This document shows, one piece after another, positions 60,078 through 64,000 of a DNA stretch of 64,000 nt. Under the pieces are notes generated by a model. It was not told the origin of the DNA. It made no database searches and saw only the letters and a program-made list of their open reading frames with translations. The position numbers were made by a program, and so were the translations under genes. The stretch is from Flavobacterium pectinovorum (GTDB taxonomy: Bacteria > Bacteroidota > Bacteroidia > Flavobacteriales > Flavobacteriaceae): assembly GCF_006438875.1 (NCBI RefSeq), contig NZ_RCZH01000004.1, positions 186,001-250,000 of the forward strand. The letters run 5' to 3'. Position 1 is the first letter of the stretch. Every line of letters starts with the position of its first letter.

Positions 60078-60635
60078 GGTTTAATTGGTTTTTAGTTATT
60101 AATTGATTTTGGTTAGTTAATCTTTTATATATCTATTTAATAGTATAAGTCGTTTCTAAAACCTTCACATTCTCCCCCTAAAACCTCTTCATTTTCATTA
60201 GCGAATTTATTAACTTTTGTATGAGTAGAACAATTCAGATCTACTTTTTTGCCATTTTACAGCGAGAATTATGGATTACAAAAATTATTTTAACAATAAT
60301 CGTGATTTGACATTATAACAGATTTATTTTTAAAAATTCAATAATACGTTTTCAGTCTAAACCACTAAAAAAAATCAACATACATCAAAAAATATCACAC
60401 AAACCACCAAAAAACACACATAAAAAACATTTTAAAAATAAATACCCCTATAAAAAATAGGGGTAACTATAAAAACAAAACTAAAACACAAAAACAGTTC
60501 TTATAGACACAACTGTATAATGACAGAAAACAAATTGTCAAAATTCCTACAAAAATAAGAAGTCAGAAACTTCCAAAGAGTATTGAACACAAGGTTAAAT
60601 CTTGACATCAAAACAATTCATTTTACAATTAAAAC
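60078..60635. other. Long AT-rich leader of the porin gene
   Basis: No gene is seen in about 560 bp. It is A-rich on the plus strand (T-rich on the porin strand). A hairpin TACCCCTAT-AAAAA-ATAGGGGTA lies at 60443-60465, and a possible -7 box on the minus strand, TATTTTTG, at 60550-60557. If used, this gives an untranslated leader of about 465 nt. Confidence 0.5.
60443..60465. promoter_or_regulatory. Hairpin in the porin leader
   Basis: Perfect 9-bp stem TACCCCTAT/ATAGGGGTA with a 5-nt loop. Not followed by a T run on either strand, so more likely a protein or RNA-binding structure than a terminator. Confidence 0.45.
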
Positions 60636-60667
60636 AAAAAAAGCCTGTTCATAATTTGAACAGGCTT
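60636..60667 (-). terminator. Terminator of the GH5 gene
   Basis: On the minus strand AAGCCTGTTC-AAATTAT-GAACAGGCTT and a T run; perfect 10-bp stem. Confidence 0.9.
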
Positions 60668-60690
60668 CACTATAAGTAAGACAGCTAACG

Positions 60691-61656
60691 CTATTCTTGT
60701 GTATTGTATTTTCTTAAAAACTCACGAACTTTAATTCCTGATTCCTTTAAATCTTCTTCTTTCCACTTTCCTTCTGATTTTGCAGATTTTTTCAAAATAG
60801 AACATGTTTCGTCTTTATCAGAAACTGACCAGGTTATCCAGCTAAGCTTTTTTGCTTCCATCCAATCGATATATTCCTGCCATGCTTTCATGTTTAATGG
60901 TCCATCGCCGGACGCTTCCATTCCTGCCGATTCTGAAACAAAAATTGGCAAACCGCTTTTTATAGCATCGTCTGTTCTGTCTCTTAGTTCTTTTCCGTGT
61001 GTGGCGGCATAAAAATGCATGGTGTACATTATATTATCGTATCCTCTAATTGGGTCTTCGGCAGGAAGATTTACATCCTGATCCCAATGCGGTGAGCCCA
61101 CCAGAATGATATTGTTTGGATCATTCTCTCTAATTACTTTGATTACATCTTCGGCGTAAGCCTTAACTTCTGACCAGGATTCATAATCTGGTTCATTAAA
61201 AACTTCGTAGATTATATTGGGATGTTTACCGTATTTCTTAGACATTTCACCAAAAAAAGCTTTGGCTTCTTCCAGATTTATATTATGACTGTGCCAATCT
61301 ATAATTACATATATGTCTGACTTTATTGCTCCATTTACAACTGCTTCCATTTTTTCTTTCGAAAATTGCGGCTCTTTCAAATACGCCCATTCTCCTAATT
61401 CGACTCCCATTGCAGCGCGAACCACTGTACAATTAAAATCTTTTTTTAACCAATTAACTGCTTTTTCATTGTAAAATCTAGGCCACATACTATGCCAGCC
61501 AAAACTCATTCCTCTTAATACAACAGGATTATTATTTTGGTCTACCAGTTGAGTTCCAAGTACCCGTAATTGTCCATGATGTTTTACAAACTGAGCTTTT
61601 GAAGCACAAAACATCAACAGGAAAACAATTGTAAAAATTTTAGCTTTTGATTTCAT
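60691..61656 (-). CDS. Glycoside hydrolase family 5 endo-glycanase
   Basis: A 321-residue secreted enzyme (signal ending CASKAQ). Catalytic acid/base Glu in IIYEVFNEPDYESW, nucleophile Glu in LPIFVSESAGMEASG, and conserved GMSFGWHSMWP and YVIIDWHSHN. The pattern is closest to GH5 subfamily 2 endoglucanases, but beta-mannan or mixed glucan activity is possible. It follows the GH27 gene by 11 nt and has a terminator after it. Confidence 0.92.
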   Translation of the reverse strand: MKSKAKIFTIVFLLMFCASKAQFVKHHGQLRVLGTQLVDQNNNPVVLRGMSFGWHSMWPRFYNEKAVNWLKKDFNCTVVRAAMGVELGEWAYLKEPQFSKEKMEAVVNGAIKSDIYVIIDWHSHNINLEEAKAFFGEMSKKYGKHPNIIYEVFNEPDYESWSEVKAYAEDVIKVIRENDPNNIILVGSPHWDQDVNLPAEDPIRGYDNIMYTMHFYAATHGKELRDRTDDAIKSGLPIFVSESAGMEASGDGPLNMKAWQEYIDWMEAKKLSWITWSVSDKDETCSILKKSAKSEGKWKEEDLKESGIKVREFLRKYNTQE

Positions 61657-61667
61657 AACAAACCGTT

Positions 61668-62906
61668 TTAAGGAATTAATCTTAATGTAATAACATCGTG
61701 AGGAGCAATATCCGAAACGAAATTTTTCTTTGTGTTCCCGATTTCTTTATTCTGCCAAAGGTCTTTTAGTTTGAAGATTGTTTTATTAAAATTGGCTTCA
61801 TAGCCAAAATCAGCATCTTTTATGGTATGCTTTTTCCAATCAAAATTGATTTTCTTGGCAACATCACTTCTATTTAAGAAAGTTATAGCCCAATTCCCAT
61901 CTGATAAAGGTTTTACCCAAACCTCTAATCCTTCTTCTGCAGAATATTTAAAACCCTGAACTCCGAGTTTATCCTGATCAACTGCAATTAGTTCTTTGTT
62001 GGTTAAAATTGCAAGTGTTTCTTTTGACATTTTTCTAAAATCGTTTCCCGCAATTAATGGAGAAGCCATCATAGACCACATTGTAAAATGTGCTTTATCT
62101 TCGATATTGGTCATTCCGTCGCCCACTTCCATCATATCAAAATCATTCCAGTGATCCGGACCTGAATATTTGCGAATATCTTTGCGCATTTCGATAATTT
62201 TCATGAATCCCCAAGACGACCAATTACCTTCTTCATGTTTAAATTCGCAATCAAAACAAGGATAAATATCTCCTGAAATTCTCCATAAATTTCCAACAGG
62301 TTTTCCCCATTCCCAAGGCTGATTATTTCCCCATTCGCAAAGGCTGAAAACAATAGGTTTTCCGGCGGTTTTAAGCGCATTACTCATTGTTGTATAAGCT
62401 TCTTTGGCGGTAATTCCTTGTGTATTACACCAATCATATTTTAAAAAATCAATTCCAAGTTTAACATAAAATCTCGCATCCTGATACTCATAACCACGTG
62501 TTCCCGGATAACCGGCGCAAGTTTGGGTTCCGGCGCAATTGTACAAACCAAACTTAAGACCTTTACTGTGTACATAATCTATTACGGCTTTCATTCCGTT
62601 AGGGAATTTAACCGGATCCGGAACTAAATCCCCATTTGCATCGCGTTCTCTTGTCATCCAGCCATCATCAAGTACAATATAATTATATCCTGCAGCTGCC
62701 ATTCCGGACGAAACCATAATATCTGCGGTTTCCTTTACCAATTTTTCGTCGATATTGGTTTCAAAAGTATTCCATGAATTCCAACCCATTGGCGGTGTCA
62801 TAGCCAGACCTTCAAATTTACCGGCTTTTTGTGTGTGCGTATTTCCTTGGCTATAGCCAAAATTTGACATACTTAATGCAAACAATAATAGTACTGCTTT
62901 TTTCAT
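61668..62906 (-). CDS. Alpha-galactosidase, glycoside hydrolase family 27
   Basis: A 412-residue secreted retaining glycosidase (signal ending NFGYSQ). Start of the barrel PPMGWNSWNTFETNI, YNYIVLDDGWMTRERD, nucleophile Asp in GIDFLKYDWCNTQG, acid/base Asp in DHWNDFDMMEVGD. A C-terminal beta domain follows. It removes alpha-galactose from galactomannan or raffinose-type glycans. With the neighbouring GH5 enzyme it suggests breakdown of a galactosylated beta-glycan. Confidence 0.94.
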   Translation of the reverse strand: MKKAVLLLFALSMSNFGYSQGNTHTQKAGKFEGLAMTPPMGWNSWNTFETNIDEKLVKETADIMVSSGMAAAGYNYIVLDDGWMTRERDANGDLVPDPVKFPNGMKAVIDYVHSKGLKFGLYNCAGTQTCAGYPGTRGYEYQDARFYVKLGIDFLKYDWCNTQGITAKEAYTTMSNALKTAGKPIVFSLCEWGNNQPWEWGKPVGNLWRISGDIYPCFDCEFKHEEGNWSSWGFMKIIEMRKDIRKYSGPDHWNDFDMMEVGDGMTNIEDKAHFTMWSMMASPLIAGNDFRKMSKETLAILTNKELIAVDQDKLGVQGFKYSAEEGLEVWVKPLSDGNWAITFLNRSDVAKKINFDWKKHTIKDADFGYEANFNKTIFKLKDLWQNKEIGNTKKNFVSDIAPHDVITLRLIP

Positions 62907-62978
62907 TTTATTCTATTTTGATATTTTGTATTATTAATTTTTAATCTGCTGCTGTAACTAATATATTTTAAAATTATA

Positions 62979-63019
62979 AAAAACTCCATATCGATATCTC
63001 GACATGGAGTTCTTTTTTT
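62979..63019 (-). terminator. Terminator of the T9SS gene at the window end
   Basis: On the minus strand AACTCCATGTCGA and TCGATATGGAGTT pair with one mismatch, flanked by T-rich sequence (plus strand A run at 62979). Confidence 0.85.
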
Positions 63020-63033
63020 CTAAAGAACAAATC

Positions 63034-64000
63034 TTAATTCACTACTAAATTTTTCGTTTTTACAATTCCATTTGGATACGTTACCTGAACCACATACATT
63101 CCGGCTGTTAACGAAGCTCCAACGGTAGATTTAAGTGCATATGCTGTACTTGAATTTAACAATGAAAATGTCGTCATCAAAATACCTGAACTATTAAAAA
63201 CCTTACATGTTCCTGTGAACGATGGCGTAACTGCCGAAGAAACTATGGTGATATATCCGTTGCTGTACGGATTTGGCGAAACTGTAAATTCATAATTTGT
63301 TCCGGGAGCATTGTTTGCACATCCGGTTAAATTTAAAGGAACCGAATTTCCATAAGTCGTGACTGTTACTGAATTAGACAAACAACCAGACGAAGATGTT
63401 GTACTTGTCAGGTCATATAAAAAATAAGAGTCTCCGTTTAATGGTAATTTTAATTCGAATATATTTTTAGAAGTCTGTGTAATTACAATACTTGCATCCG
63501 CAATTCTAGGCGCAATACTATAGTTGGTATTAGGGCTTGGGTTTGGATTTGGTGTAACATTTAGTGTTATAATATGATATTGGGTTGTACAATAATCATT
63601 TGTTTTTGTAACGGAGTAATTAGGTGTAGTTGGCGGCGTTGGAGTAATAAAATTAAAATAAGGGGTCTCTATAACAAAAACTCCATTTAAATAAAATCTT
63701 GCGTATATAGCACTTGGAGCCGCAATTAAATTTCCTGATTTTATTACTACTTTCGAAAGTGTCAACGGAGAAGGGTTTCCTGAAAAACTTATTCCGGCAT
63801 CATTTGACAACCATACTACCTGATCGTAAGTACCCGCAGCAGGAGGATTTGTGATGGTATATGTGGGATTACTTGCGATACAATAAGGATTATATCCTGA
63901 AATTGTTTGAGCTTGTCCAACCGAAATCATTAAAAGAAAAAAAACTGATACTAAAATGAATTTTCTTTTTAGTAAACCAAAATTCGAAATGTAATTGTTT
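63034..64000 (-). CDS. T9SS type A sorted secreted protein, start outside the window
   Basis: At least 322 residues. The frame remains open through base 64000, where it reads NNYISNFGLLKRKFILVSVF and then a hydrophobic signal peptide ending ISVGQAQ, so the ATG at 63930 is internal and the true start lies beyond the window. The body is Ser/Thr/Asn/Pro-rich with Ig-like strands (ATYDQV-like and TPNPNPSPNTNYSIAP regions). The C-terminal type A sorting domain is clear: YEFTVSPNPYSNGYITI ... GMYVVQVTYPNGIVKTKNLVV. It is exported by type IX secretion, probably to the surface. It lies beside two glycosidases. Confidence 0.88.
   Translation of the reverse strand, partial: NNYISNFGLLKRKFILVSVFFLLMISVGQAQTISGYNPYCIASNPTYTITNPPAAGTYDQVVWLSNDAGISFSGNPSPLTLSKVVIKSGNLIAAPSAIYARFYLNGVFVIETPYFNFITPTPPTTPNYSVTKTNDYCTTQYHIITLNVTPNPNPSPNTNYSIAPRIADASIVITQTSKNIFELKLPLNGDSYFLYDLTSTTSSSGCLSNSVTVTTYGNSVPLNLTGCANNAPGTNYEFTVSPNPYSNGYITIVSSAVTPSFTGTCKVFNSSGILMTTFSLLNSSTAYALKSTVGASLTAGMYVVQVTYPNGIVKTKNLVVN

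Overview
The window comes from a low-GC Bacteroidota chromosome, most likely a Flavobacterium of the F. johnsoniae type. The evidence is the family content (type IX secretion sorting domains, a TonB-dependent receptor with a CarboxypepD_reg-like N-terminus, 2TM-domain proteins, GAF, FadL-like and BBP2-type proteins), the flavobacterial -7 promoter box TAnnTTTG upstream of many genes, and intergenic spaces filled with imperfect palindromes. No prophage, CRISPR array, integrase or intact insertion sequence was seen. The gene at each end is cut by the window: trpB on the left and a T9SS-sorted protein on the right.

Layout. 1-3.4 kb: trpB and trpA, separated by a gamma-glutamylcyclotransferase-like gene, a nitrilase-superfamily gene and several hairpin repeats. 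3.5-4.0 kb: a ParE/RelE-type toxin-antitoxin pair. 4.2-8.9 kb: a TetR-controlled tripartite efflux operon (TetR, TolC, EmrA-like, EmrB-like) with two tandem operator palindromes over the promoter. 9-13.9 kb: yaaA, a GxxExxY gene lying between repeat arms, cca, a second toxin-antitoxin pair and ctaA. 13.9-21.3 kb (minus strand): TonB-dependent receptor, DUF2141 protein, secreted TPR-like protein, LytS-type kinase with a C-terminal 2TM domain, five 2TM proteins and a LytTR regulator. 21.4-29.8 kb: mixed small genes (DinB, YCII, lipoprotein, acetyltransferase, VOC, ClC, HPP, PRiA4_ORF3-like, four-helix-bundle, NdpA). 29.9-31.3 kb: a TetR/SDR pair sharing operator palindromes. 31.5-41.1 kb: GAF protein, an HD protein fused to a Pycsar-type membrane effector domain, a 1244-residue phosphoesterase/kinase-like/beta-barrel lipoprotein, a propeller lipoprotein and a kinase-like protein. 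41.2-45.3 kb: ABC transporter and a T9SS type B protein. 45.6-52.4 kb: typA, PAS histidine kinase plus CheY-like regulator, rpsT, three tRNA-Glu, proS. 52.5-58.4 kb: Tyr/Gly/Asn/Arg-rich lipoprotein, FadL-like protein, rimO, Gly-rich secreted protein, amidase. 59-64 kb (minus strand): porin, GH5 and GH27 glycosidases and a T9SS-sorted protein, probably part of a polysaccharide-use locus.

The strongest unexplained signal is in the spacers. Many distinct palindromic repeat families occur, with perfect arms of 18-30 bp. Some hairpins are nested inside the loops of others (38.8-39.1, 55.15-55.33 and 58.4-58.9 kb). Two small genes, GxxExxY at 10.3 kb and a four-helix-bundle gene at 28.3 kb, lie between inverted arms of such repeats like cargo in a hairpin loop. 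One repeat appears to supply the GTG start codon of cca, and another is flanked by a perfect 13-bp direct repeat that looks like a target duplication. Secondary leads are two proteins with kinase-like active-site motifs that I do not recognise as annotated kinases, the HD-Pycsar effector fusion, the exact 640-bp duplication in the 2TM array, and a ClC protein lacking the gating glutamate.
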